A stretch of DNA of 47,473 nucleotides from a virus. The position numbers were made by a program, and so were the translations under genes. Of this stretch, positions 1-7,093 are shown one piece after another (the first letter of the stretch is position 1; each line of letters begins with the position of its first letter). The stretch is taken from IMG/VR virus record IMGVR_UViG_3300002835_000322, positions 1 to 47,473 of that record. One strand, written 5' to 3'. Below the pieces are notes generated by a model, which was not told the DNA's origin, searched no databases, and saw nothing but the letters and a program-made list of their open reading frames with translations.

Positions 1-43
1 TTTGGGTACATAGTGTAAAATATTATTATATTATGCACCCAAA
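1..43. repeat. Imperfect inverted repeat upstream of gp32
   Basis: TTTGGGT at 1-7 pairs with ACCCAAA at 37-43, and CATA at 9-12 pairs with TATG at 32-35, leaving one A/C mismatch and an AT-rich loop. It could be the end of an upstream terminator or part of the gp32 control region. The window edge prevents a firm choice. Confidence 0.4.
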
Positions 44-47
44 TAGG

Positions 48-76
48 TTGTAAATACATTGCACATGAGTTATAAC
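48..76 (+). promoter_or_regulatory. sigma70-type promoter for gp32
   Basis: TTGTAA (48-53), a 17-nt spacer and TATAAC (71-76) give a reasonable host-type promoter about 90 nt before the gp32 start. A TAAATAC string at 51-57 resembles the phage late box and could add late transcription, as in T4 gene 32, which is transcribed from several promoters. Confidence 0.5.
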
Positions 77-90
77 ATAACTTGTGTGTA

Positions 91-105
91 GTTATCTCCG
101 ATAAC
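91..105 (+). promoter_or_regulatory. Hairpin in gp32 leader
   Basis: GTTATC (91-96), loop TCC, GATAAC (100-105) form a perfect 6-bp stem in the 5' leader of the gp32 message. T4 gp32 represses its own translation by binding a leader pseudoknot and the adjacent unstructured RNA. The AT-rich unpaired stretch from 106 to 150 would suit the same mechanism, but this is inference. Confidence 0.4.
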
Positions 106-163
106 GAAACATAAAAACACTTACAAAGCTCAACTTAGGCACATTTTAAAAGGAGATTATACA

Positions 164-1201
164 ATGGCAAGTCTAGCAGAAATCCGGGCACGTTTAGCAG
201 CCCAAGAAAACAAGGGCCAAAATAACGGCGCCCGCACACAATCAGATAACGCAATCTATCCCCACTGGAATATCAGCGAAGGTGCTACTGCAACCATTCG
301 CTTTCTTCCAGACGCTAACCCTAACAACGAATGGGGCTTCTGGGTAGAACGTCAGGTCATCAAGCTTCCGTTCAACGGCATTAAGGGTGATCCAAATGCA
401 AAGCAAATTACTGTACAAGTTCCTTGCGTAGAAATGTATGGCGATAACTGCCCCGTTCTTGCAGAAGTTCGTCCTTGGTACAAGGATGATACTCTTAAGG
501 AACTCGCTAACAAGTATTGGAAGAAGCGTTCTTATCTCTATCAGGGTTTTGTTCGCACTAACCCGCTCGGTGATGATCAGACTCCAGCTAACCCAATTCG
601 TCGCTTCATCATCAGTCCACAGATTCAAACTATCATTAAGGCATCTTTGATGGATCCTGAAATGGAATACTTGCCGACTGATTACACTAACGGTTTGGAC
701 TTCAACGTCAAGAAGACTTCAAAGGGCGGATACGCTGACTACTCAACTTCTAATTGGGCCCGTAAGGAATCCCCGTTGACGGAAGCTGAATTGGCAGCTA
801 TTGAAGCTCATGGTACGTATAATCTTGCTGACTTCTTGCCAAAGAAGCCAAGCGAAGCAGAACTTCGTATCATTAAGGAAATGTTTGAAGCATCTGTTGA
901 TGGTCGTCCTTATGATAATGATAAATGGGGTGCATACTATCGTCCGTATGGTCTTGCAGCTCCTGAGGGTGCAGCAGCACAACATACCGAGTCTGCTGAA
1001 ACCAGCTCTCCTGTTGCACCCAAGATAGTTGACTATGAACCAAGTCACGGTGCCCATTCACAGCCGGTATCAAACGATGTTCCTTGGAATGAAGATGAAA
1101 CTCCTGCTGCAAGCGATGCTGTTGTACTTCCGAAGTCCGATACATCAGGCGACAAGGCTCAGGACATTCTTGCAATGATCCGCGCCCGTCAGTCTAAGTA
1201 A
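164..1201 (+). CDS. gp32: Single-stranded DNA-binding protein gp32
   Basis: This 345-aa protein is the phage ssDNA-binding protein that coats single strands during replication and recombination and loads UvsX through UvsY. The N-terminus (residues 1-20) is a basic segment of the type used for cooperative binding in T4 gp32. The core (about 30-240) has the gp32-type order of aromatic and basic residues, including an N-P-I-R-R-F strand and a Y-R-P-Y-G end. The tail from about 265 is rich in Ser, Pro, Glu and Asp, matching the acidic interaction tail. The start has a strong AAGGAG 8 nt upstream. T4 gp32 is 301 aa, so this one has a longer tail. Neighbours uvsX and uvsY support the call. Confidence 0.93.
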   Translation: MASLAEIRARLAAQENKGQNNGARTQSDNAIYPHWNISEGATATIRFLPDANPNNEWGFWVERQVIKLPFNGIKGDPNAKQITVQVPCVEMYGDNCPVLAEVRPWYKDDTLKELANKYWKKRSYLYQGFVRTNPLGDDQTPANPIRRFIISPQIQTIIKASLMDPEMEYLPTDYTNGLDFNVKKTSKGGYADYSTSNWARKESPLTEAELAAIEAHGTYNLADFLPKKPSEAELRIIKEMFEASVDGRPYDNDKWGAYYRPYGLAAPEGAAAQHTESAETSSPVAPKIVDYEPSHGAHSQPVSNDVPWNEDETPAASDAVVLPKSDTSGDKAQDILAMIRARQSK

Positions 1202-1212
1202 TTGCTTAGTTT

Positions 1213-1236
1213 GGGGAGGCAATGCCTCCCCATTTG
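1213..1236 (+). terminator. Hairpin after gp32
   Basis: GGGGAGGC (1213-1220), loop AAT, GCCTCCCC (1224-1231) make a strong 8-bp stem 12 nt after the gp32 stop. It is followed only by ATTTG rather than a U-run, so it may protect the 3' end or attenuate rather than fully terminate. The next gene's GGAGG lies 8 nt downstream. Confidence 0.55.
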
Positions 1237-1249
1237 ACAGGAGGTTTAT

Positions 1250-1480
1250 ATGACATTACCAGATGAAAGATATAGAGCCTTGAAGCAAAGTAGAAAGCTT
1301 TTAGAAGAACTTTGCGACCCTGGCAAAACACCGAGAGTACCAAGCATCATTCGTGATCGTGCTAGAACTATTCTTCGTCATTATCCACACGATATTGATA
1401 TGGATCGATTGGCCGAAAACAATCCCGAAATGCTTGAAAAAAACTTACCCGGTGATAAATTAAAACAAATTGTAAGATAG
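1250..1480 (+). CDS. BPSL0761-like small protein
   Basis: This 76-aa cytosolic protein opens with M-T-L-P-D-E-R-Y-R-A-L and continues with a Leu-rich helix, P-S-I-I-R-D-R-A-R and L-R-H-Y-P. That order matches the small BPSL0761 family as I remember it from proteobacterial genomes. No function is known to me. The ORF has a strong GGAGG before the ATG and sits between gp32 and uvsX, so it is probably co-transcribed with uvsX. It may have been picked up from a proteobacterial host. Confidence 0.6.
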   Translation: MTLPDERYRALKQSRKLLEELCDPGKTPRVPSIIRDRARTILRHYPHDIDMDRLAENNPEMLEKNLPGDKLKQIVR

Positions 1481-1489
1481 GAATAAAAA

Positions 1490-2566
1490 TTGGCAAAACC
1501 ATTTGATATTAGTAAGTTCCGCAAGGACATCACCAAGGCTATTGACGGCCTTAGTATCGGATTTAATGATCCGACAGATTGGATTAGCACAGGCAACTAT
1601 GCACTCAACTACCGAATTAGCGGTGATTTTAATAAAGGTATTCCGCTCGGCAAGGTTACAGTATTTGCCGGCGAGTCAGGTGCAGGTAAATCCTACATCT
1701 GCTCAGGAAATATTGTAAAACATGCCCAGCAACAGGGCATCTATGTTGTACTAATCGACAGCGAAAACGCACTTGATGAATCATGGCTTCACGCTTTGGG
1801 TGTTGACACTGGCGAAGACAAGCTCCTCAAGATGAACATGGCAATGATTGATGACGTTGCTAAGACTATCTCTGACTTCATGAAGGGCTACAAGGCCATG
1901 AATGATGAAGACAAGCCTAAGGTTCTATTCGTCATTGACTCACTTGGCATGTTGCTCACTCCGACTGATGTTAATCAGTTCGAAGCAGGTGATATGAAGG
2001 GTGATATGGGTCGTAAGCCTAAGGCACTGACTTCACTCGTTCGTAACTGCGTTAATATGTTTGGTTCAAATAACGTTGGTCTTGTTGCAACTAATCACAC
2101 TTATGCATCACAAGATATGTTTGACCCTGATGATAAGATCTCAGGTGGTCAAGGCTTCATCTATGCATCATCTATTGTTGTTGCAATGAAGAAGCTAAAG
2201 CTTAAGGAAGATGAAGACGGTAACAAGGTCAGTCAGGTAAACGGTATTCGTGCTGCTTGTAAGGTCATGAAGACTCGTTACGCAAAGCCTTTTGAATCGG
2301 TTCAAGTCAAGATTCCTTATACTACTGGCATGAGTCCTTACTCAGGTCTTACTGATATGTGTGAAGCATTGAAGATGCTCAACAAGGAAGGTAACTCTCT
2401 TGTGTATAGCAAGCTTGATGGAACTATCATTAAGAAGTTCCGTAAGGGCTGGGAAGCAAATGACGATGGTTGTCTTGACGCTATCATGGAAGAATTCGAA
2501 CGTAAGAATTCTAAATTAATTGTTGCGGAAGAAGCAGCAGCAGTAGAAGAGGATGTTGCGGAATGA
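1490..2566 (+). CDS. uvsX: UvsX, RecA-like recombinase
   Basis: This 358-aa protein is the phage strand-exchange ATPase that forms filaments on ssDNA for recombination-dependent replication and repair. The Walker A G-E-S-G-A-G-K-S lies at residues 61-68, and the Walker B-type strand V-L-F-V-I-D-S at about 145-151. The L2-type region with N-H-T follows near 203. Length is close to T4 UvsX (391 aa). The start is TTG at 1490, preceded by AGGA; no ATG is better placed. The C-terminus is acidic. It overlaps the next gene by ATGA and lies in a gp32-uvsX-uvsY cluster, which fits a shared recombination role. Confidence 0.95.
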   Translation: MAKPFDISKFRKDITKAIDGLSIGFNDPTDWISTGNYALNYRISGDFNKGIPLGKVTVFAGESGAGKSYICSGNIVKHAQQQGIYVVLIDSENALDESWLHALGVDTGEDKLLKMNMAMIDDVAKTISDFMKGYKAMNDEDKPKVLFVIDSLGMLLTPTDVNQFEAGDMKGDMGRKPKALTSLVRNCVNMFGSNNVGLVATNHTYASQDMFDPDDKISGGQGFIYASSIVVAMKKLKLKEDEDGNKVSQVNGIRAACKVMKTRYAKPFESVQVKIPYTTGMSPYSGLTDMCEALKMLNKEGNSLVYSKLDGTIIKKFRKGWEANDDGCLDAIMEEFERKNSKLIVAEEAAAVEEDVAE

Positions 2567-2847
2567 GCTTATCTCTTATCAATGAAGTTTGGAAGCTATT
2601 GAAGCCGAGCATTGAAGCAGGTGATACTGACGGTGCTGCTGAAACTCTAGTCAACTATCTCGTTGAGGAAGAGATTGCTTCTGCACATGAAATTAAGTCA
2701 ACATTTCGAGGTGACAAGGATATCAAGGCTGCACTTGATTTTTACTTAGAAACTCCGGATTCTGGTCTAGTGCATGAATATGATGATGACCTAGACGAAG
2801 ATGACTACTACGACGATGACGATAATTATAACGACGATTACGAATGA
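2563..2847 (+). CDS. Small protein with polyacidic tail
   Basis: The 94-aa product has an alpha-helical N-terminal part (about 1-70) that looks like a compact helical domain. A tail of almost only Asp, Glu, Tyr and Asn follows (about 72-94). Such tails often mimic DNA or bind basic proteins. It overlaps uvsX upstream and uvsY downstream by four bases each (ATGA), so it is translationally coupled to both. A role in the recombination complex is possible but inferred only from position. I do not recognise a family. Confidence 0.8.
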   Translation: MSLSLINEVWKLLKPSIEAGDTDGAAETLVNYLVEEEIASAHEIKSTFRGDKDIKAALDFYLETPDSGLVHEYDDDLDEDDYYDDDDNYNDDYE

Positions 2848-3302
2848 CTTGGTACGGCAAAATCACTCAGGATTTGAGTCACATTCCTGATTTCATTACT
2901 CATTATGAGAATGAAATGATTTCCGCAAAAAATGATGTTAAGGTGTACGGTAATGTTGAAAAGAACATTGCCGCACTACCCGGAGTCACGGAGTATCGCT
3001 TTAATCAATTACAAGAGATTGAAGCGGTACTCAACTTCCTAAATATTCAGTTACGTAAAATAAAAAGAAACTATTTCAAAAAGTATCTTGAAAATTACAA
3101 CAGACAACTCACTCCTCGTGATGCTGAAAAGTATGCAGAGGGTGAAGATGATGTTATTGATTTTGAAGTGCTAATCAATGAAGTTGCCTTACTACGCAAT
3201 AAATGGTTAGGCATACTTAAAGGCATTGACGCAAAACAATGGCAATTAGGACACATTGTTCGTCTACGCACCGCAGGCATGGAAGATGTTACTATTGGGT
3301 AA
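2844..3302 (+). CDS. uvsY: UvsY, recombination mediator
   Basis: The 152-aa protein resembles T4 UvsY (137 aa), the hexameric mediator that helps UvsX displace gp32 from ssDNA. The N-terminal half is helical with many basic residues, including an R-K-I-K-R-N-Y-F-K-K-Y stretch near residue 72. The C-terminal segment aligns with the T4 ending in pattern: W-L-G-I-L then a helix ending R-T-A-G-M-E. It overlaps the upstream gene by ATGA and completes the gp32-uvsX-uvsY set. Similarity is from my reading, not a search. Confidence 0.8.
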   Translation: MTWYGKITQDLSHIPDFITHYENEMISAKNDVKVYGNVEKNIAALPGVTEYRFNQLQEIEAVLNFLNIQLRKIKRNYFKKYLENYNRQLTPRDAEKYAEGEDDVIDFEVLINEVALLRNKWLGILKGIDAKQWQLGHIVRLRTAGMEDVTIG

Positions 3303-3359
3303 CAAGTCTATTGCTTATTTCCAACAACTCATGTAGTGTGAAATAGTAAGGAGAACACG

Positions 3360-4076
3360 ATGAGAAATATGACAGCAATTGCTTGGGATGATTTAGTTGA
3401 TGCTTCGGAATCCAAAGATACCGAAGTCCGTTATAATTTCACGACAGACCCTTTGCTAATCAGTTGCACTCTTTATCGTTTGATAAAGGAGTCACGAGAA
3501 ACCGATTCCATATCGTATCTTAATTGGTCTTTAAACGAACACGCTGACAAGATTGTAAATAAAATTACCGATCAGGATCGTGTGTTTGCCGAAACCCTTA
3601 AATCATACTATATGTCTAAGTTGCTTATGGCTAAATTGCGCGGCGATGACTTCACTAAGTTTAAAACTGATTTGATGCAGTATCTACACGATTCTCCTAA
3701 TACTCTCACTTCACGTTTTATTGGTATGGTATATAAACTGCCTTACTTCTACGAATATGATATGAAGCTTGTTGAAATTTTTGGTGGAGAACGCAAAGAC
3801 CTTGGTCCTGCTAGACACCGTGATAGGGAAGACATTACGCTAACCTTTATTGCTAAAGCCGATAATGGACAGAAGCGTTCTCGTAACTATGAATACTGGT
3901 TTAAAGATGACACTGACACTCGCATTCTACTAGAAGTAGAAAAGCACAATCCCGTAAGAAATCTTTGGGAACAGAGCATTCAGGCTGGCAAGTTAAACGT
4001 TAATACTCTTTTTGAAAAGAAGCGTAGAGATAACCTAGAATTTTACGTTGCTAGGGCGTGGACTATCAATATCTAA
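3360..4076 (+). CDS. Conserved hypothetical phage protein
   Basis: This 238-aa protein is soluble, mixed alpha/beta and rich in charged residues, with no signal peptide or membrane segment. It has a strong AAGGAG before the ATG; a second Met at codon 4 is less well placed. A 57-nt spacer separates it from uvsY, and no promoter was seen there, so it probably reads through from uvsX-uvsY. I do not recognise a domain. Its position suggests a DNA-metabolism role, but that is only context. Confidence 0.75.
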   Translation: MRNMTAIAWDDLVDASESKDTEVRYNFTTDPLLISCTLYRLIKESRETDSISYLNWSLNEHADKIVNKITDQDRVFAETLKSYYMSKLLMAKLRGDDFTKFKTDLMQYLHDSPNTLTSRFIGMVYKLPYFYEYDMKLVEIFGGERKDLGPARHRDREDITLTFIAKADNGQKRSRNYEYWFKDDTDTRILLEVEKHNPVRNLWEQSIQAGKLNVNTLFEKKRRDNLEFYVARAWTINI

Positions 4077-4088
4077 AAGGAGACTATA

Positions 4089-4277
4089 ATGAAGGGTGAT
4101 AAACTAAAACTGCATATTGCAGAACTAAAGCACAAGCATCATCATTTAGAATTGGAAATAAACAAGCTTGTTTATCTACACGGTGACGAAATGAAAATCC
4201 AAGAGTTAAAAAAGCGTAAACTCAAATTAAAGGATGAAATAGAATTACACGAGTCTCAACTTAAAGATATCGGTTGA
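4089..4277 (+). CDS. DUF465/YdcH-like small helical protein
   Basis: The 62-aa product is almost entirely helical with alternating Lys and Glu/Leu. The arrangement H-H-L-E-L-E-I, a short turn, then L-K-K-R-K-L-K-L-K-D-E-I matches the two-helix hairpin of the DUF465 (YdcH) family as I know it. Function in bacteria is unclear. An AAGGAG precedes the ATG. The stop overlaps the -35 element of the next promoter. Confidence 0.65.
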   Translation: MKGDKLKLHIAELKHKHHHLELEINKLVYLHGDEMKIQELKKRKLKLKDEIELHESQLKDIG

Positions 4278-4302
4278 CATACATCCTATAATTTGCTATT
4301 GT
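4274..4302 (+). promoter_or_regulatory. sigma70-type promoter for the HD hydrolase
   Basis: TTGACA (4274-4279), 17 nt, TATTGT (4297-4302). A leader of about 20 nt with AAGGAG leads to the ATG at 4331. Confidence 0.75.
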
Positions 4303-4330
4303 TAATTATAGATAGAAAAAGGAGCAAAAT

Positions 4331-4777
4331 ATGAGAAAAGGTGAATTACTCGGCAAAGTCCTAGTTCTCGCTACTAATGCTCATGCAGGTCAATTTGACA
4401 GAGGCGGCAACCCTTACATTCTTCACCCAATCAAGGTGATGCATTATCTCAAGACTGATGATGAAGAATTGCAGTGCATCGCCCTATTGCACGATGTTAT
4501 TGAAGATACCAAAACTACTTGGCAAGACCTTCAAGATATCGGTTGTACTGCTCGTGTTATAGCAGGTGTACGAGTCCTTACAAAGATGCCCGGACAGACC
4601 TACGATGAATACAAGAAAGAGGTCTTCGCTAATTTTGATGCAATGCGAGTGAAGTCTTGTGACCTTCGTCATAACACTGATATCCGTCGTCTCAAGGGTG
4701 TCACGCAGAAAGACATTGACCGTATGGCAAAGTACAATCAATTCTATCTTGAAATTCAGTCACGACTGAACGGATAA
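4331..4777 (+). CDS. SpoT/Mesh1-like HD hydrolase (putative (p)ppGpp hydrolase)
   Basis: The 148-aa protein is a stand-alone HD-domain hydrolase of the SpoT/Mesh1 type, which removes the 3'-pyrophosphate of ppGpp in known members. Visible motifs are H18-A-G-Q-F-D-R-G-G followed by Y-I-L-H-P, the metal-binding H-D-V-I-E-D-T near residues 54-60, and K-S-C-D-L-R-H-N near 109-116. There is no synthetase domain. It has its own sigma70-type promoter and a good RBS, so it is likely made early. Lowering the host alarmone during infection is a reasonable role. Some phage members of this fold act on other nucleotides, so substrate is uncertain. Confidence 0.8.
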   Translation: MRKGELLGKVLVLATNAHAGQFDRGGNPYILHPIKVMHYLKTDDEELQCIALLHDVIEDTKTTWQDLQDIGCTARVIAGVRVLTKMPGQTYDEYKKEVFANFDAMRVKSCDLRHNTDIRRLKGVTQKDIDRMAKYNQFYLEIQSRLNG

Positions 4778-4782
4778 AAATC

Positions 4783-4816
4783 GTACCCGAGGTCATTTTT
4801 CGGTTGACTTCGGGTA
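4783..4816. repeat. Inverted repeat spanning a promoter
   Basis: GTACCCGA at 4783-4790 pairs with TCGGGTAC at 4809-4816. The right arm lies across the end of the -35 and the spacer of the next promoter. It could be a weak terminator for the HD gene or an operator. Confidence 0.5.
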
Positions 4817-4832
4817 CCCATTTTGCTATAGT
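4804..4832 (+). promoter_or_regulatory. sigma70-type promoter for the AAA+ ATPase
   Basis: TTGACT (4804-4809), 17 nt, TATAGT (4827-4832), then a leader with AGAGGAA before the ATG at 4863. Confidence 0.75.
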
Positions 4833-4862
4833 GAATTATAGAAACAGTACAGAGGAATCAAT

Positions 4863-5873
4863 ATGTCTCGCATTCTTATCAAGCAAGGTGAATATCGCAA
4901 CAACCCTGTTATCAACAGCCAGTTTACTCTCGTAAAGGGTTTCCAGACTACAAAGAAAGGTTCGTTTGTGACTGTCAAGAATGATGGTGTGTTTCCCGTA
5001 AACATCGATGAAGTTCGCATCAAGGTATCGGACCTTAATGATGTTGAATTTCTTGATGGTGATGCTGCACCGGTCACGGCTACGGTAGCTGAAACTGACC
5101 AAGAAGCAATGGACCGCATCGCTACTCGTTTTGAAATCCTCGATGAAATGTCTGCTGCGTGTATCAAAGGAGATATTCGTGCGATGATCGTTTCGGGTCC
5201 TCCGGGCGTTGGTAAGTCGTTCGGTGTTGAACAGCAGCTTGAGAAAGCATCGTTGTTTGACAAGATTGCTAACAAGCGTCAAAAGTATGAAGTTGTCAAG
5301 GGTGCAATGACTGCACTCGGTCTGTATGCCCAGCTGTATCGCTACAGCGACAAGGGCAACATCCTCGTGTTTGATGACTGTGATAGCGTGTTCGGTGACG
5401 AACTTTCGCTGAATATTCTTAAGGCTGCACTAGACAGCGGCAAGCGTCGGCGCATTTGCTGGAACTCGGACTCGCGCCTTCTGCGTGAAGAAGGTATTCC
5501 GAATGCGTTTGAATTCAAGGGTTCTGCTATCTTTATCACGAACCTCAAGTTTGAAAACGTTCGCAGCAAGAAGCTTCAAGATCACCTTGAAGCACTTGAA
5601 AGCCGCTGTCACTTTGTTGACTTGACCATCGATACCGAGCGTGACAAGATGCTTCGTATTCGTCAGGTCAATCGTGACGCACAGGGTGGCCTCTTCGGCG
5701 ACTACAGTTTTATGAATAACGAAGCCGAACTTATCCTAGACTTCATGGAAGCCAATCGCACTAAGCTTCGTGAATTGTCAATCCGTACCGCTCTCAAGAT
5801 TGCTGACCTTGTAAAAATGTCTCCGAATAAGTGGCAGGCTCTTGCTATGAACACGGTCATGCGTCGGGCATAA
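4863..5873 (+). CDS. AAA+ ATPase
   Basis: This 336-aa protein has a Walker A G-P-P-G-V-G-K-S at residues 112-119 and a Walker B I-L-V-F-D-D-C-D at about 167-174. An I-F-I-T-N sensor-1 strand follows at about 225 and a helical lid after it. The N-terminal 90 residues are a separate small domain with beta character. It acts in the cytosol as an ATP-driven remodeller; the partner is unknown. The codon choice is noticeably richer in G and C than in its neighbours. It has its own promoter. A short ORF and a terminator follow, so it forms a small transcription unit. Confidence 0.85.
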   Translation: MSRILIKQGEYRNNPVINSQFTLVKGFQTTKKGSFVTVKNDGVFPVNIDEVRIKVSDLNDVEFLDGDAAPVTATVAETDQEAMDRIATRFEILDEMSAACIKGDIRAMIVSGPPGVGKSFGVEQQLEKASLFDKIANKRQKYEVVKGAMTALGLYAQLYRYSDKGNILVFDDCDSVFGDELSLNILKAALDSGKRRRICWNSDSRLLREEGIPNAFEFKGSAIFITNLKFENVRSKKLQDHLEALESRCHFVDLTIDTERDKMLRIRQVNRDAQGGLFGDYSFMNNEAELILDFMEANRTKLRELSIRTALKIADLVKMSPNKWQALAMNTVMRRA

Positions 5874-5874
5874 C

Positions 5875-6000
5875 ATGAAGTTAACTCGCATCCCGCTAGA
5901 TACTAACAACCGCATGCTTCGCATTGGGTTTGGGAAGCATGACGGTCGTTGGTTTGCTAGAATTGATGTATGGTTTTTTGGATTAAGGATTACCCCATAA
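5875..6000 (+). CDS. 41-aa basic phage peptide
   Basis: ATG at 5875, one base after the ATPase stop, opens a 41-codon frame. It encodes L-R-I-G-F-G-K-H-D-G-R-W-F-A-R-I-D-V-W near the middle. The pattern, two short strands with a G-R-W-F turn, resembles small uncharacterised phage proteins I have seen. It is coupled to the ATPase, and the transcript ends at a terminator just downstream. Function is unknown. Confidence 0.6.
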   Translation: MKLTRIPLDTNNRMLRIGFGKHDGRWFARIDVWFFGLRITP

Positions 6001-6025
6001 TAATAAATGCCTTTCAACAAACTTT

Positions 6026-6051
6026 CGGGGACTTCGGTCCCCGTTTCTTTT
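6026..6051 (+). terminator. Rho-independent terminator
   Basis: CGGGGAC (6026-6032), a TTCG tetraloop, GTCCCCG (6037-6043) and a T-rich run to 6051. This is a textbook terminator ending the ATPase unit. Confidence 0.92.
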
Positions 6052-6060
6052 CCAGAACGC

Positions 6061-6088
6061 TTGCAAAAATACATAACGGTGCTATAGT
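6061..6088 (+). promoter_or_regulatory. sigma70-type promoter, leaderless geometry
   Basis: TTGCAA (6061-6066), 16 nt, TATAGT (6083-6088). Transcription should begin about 7 nt after the hexamer, at the ATG at 6095. Confidence 0.7.
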
Positions 6089-6094
6089 ATGAAT

Positions 6095-7093
6095 ATGACT
6101 AATAAGGAACAATTGCTATATTTCTTCCTGCAAGGTAAGATCAGCTTGAGTCAATATGACTACAAGTTTATGGCTAACCTACAAACTATAATCCAAAACA
6201 ATTCGCGGGTAACGAGCAACCAAGCTGACCTGTTCGATAAGCTTATCAGTAAGTATAAGAAGCAGCTTGCTAAGCAAGGACTTGTTAAGGAAGAACTTAA
6301 AGAACTTCCGTGGAAGACAATGATAGTCGAAAGCACCTCAGAGTACACAGGTGCGGTAGTATCATTGCGGGATAATGAACTTAACATTCGTGTTCCGTTC
6401 AACAAGTCATTTATTAGCGAGTTTCGTAATGTTCCAAACAATGCATTTGACTGGGACAAAGAAACCAAATCGTATTCGGCTCGGTTCGGCACTACCGCAT
6501 TAAAAGTTGCATATACTGCCCTTCCGAAGTTCTTCTCTACGGTGCGATATGATGACCAACTGCAAACTATCATCGATGAGTTAAAGCAGTACGAGGAGCT
6601 AATTTGGAATCCTACACTAACTAAATACAACGGTGAATTGATTGTTGCGGCAGCTAATCCTATTATAGCAGAATTAATTCAGGATACCGAGTTAACCTTG
6701 GAACCACGAACGATATTTAATTTGACTTGCATGGGGATAACTATTGATCCGAAGCTTTACGAAGCTTCTGAAAAATTAAGATTTGCAGCCAGTTCGGTGT
6801 ACGAAGTCGAGTTGACGGATGTGGAAAACACTATAGGATGGATGAAGAATGTCGGTTGCGAAAATGTTGTGATTGGTAGAGGATTGCGAAGCACTATCAG
6901 CCAAGAACATCTATCTAGCATGATTGAAAAGTATGGAATGAGGTCGTTAGGACCACTATCATATGGTACGTTGCCTGATGGTGTTTCTATGCTCATGCAG
7001 CATACAAGTAATGTCAACAGTCGAACTCCTTTCACTGGACAAATAACTAAAACAGTCGTGCTAAAAGATAGCCGACCAATCGAGGTCAAATGA
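6095..7093 (+). CDS. UvsW-associated protein, possible HARP-like domain
   Basis: I chose ATG 6095 because the promoter's -10 ends at 6088, so the ATG at 6089 would lie upstream of the predicted transcript start. The 332-aa product has a helical N-terminal region (1-70). Around residues 105-150 a segment runs R-V-P-F-N, then a W-D-K-E-T-K strand and a Leu-rich helix. It resembles the HARP/SMARCAL1-type accessory domain that accompanies annealing helicases. The gene overlaps uvsW by ATGA. A role in fork remodelling with UvsW is inferred. The domain match is by eye only. Confidence 0.75.
   Translation: MTNKEQLLYFFLQGKISLSQYDYKFMANLQTIIQNNSRVTSNQADLFDKLISKYKKQLAKQGLVKEELKELPWKTMIVESTSEYTGAVVSLRDNELNIRVPFNKSFISEFRNVPNNAFDWDKETKSYSARFGTTALKVAYTALPKFFSTVRYDDQLQTIIDELKQYEELIWNPTLTKYNGELIVAAANPIIAELIQDTELTLEPRTIFNLTCMGITIDPKLYEASEKLRFAASSVYEVELTDVENTIGWMKNVGCENVVIGRGLRSTISQEHLSSMIEKYGMRSLGPLSYGTLPDGVSMLMQHTSNVNSRTPFTGQITKTVVLKDSRPIEVK

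Noticed and set aside
1231-1260. TTGACA at about 1234 as a promoter for the gene at 1250
   Set aside because: No -10 hexamer is present at the right distance before the gene.
4826-5282. Two long minus-strand ORFs inside the AAA+ gene
   Set aside because: They lie entirely opposite a protein with clear Walker motifs and have no RBS or promoter of their own; they are frame shadows.
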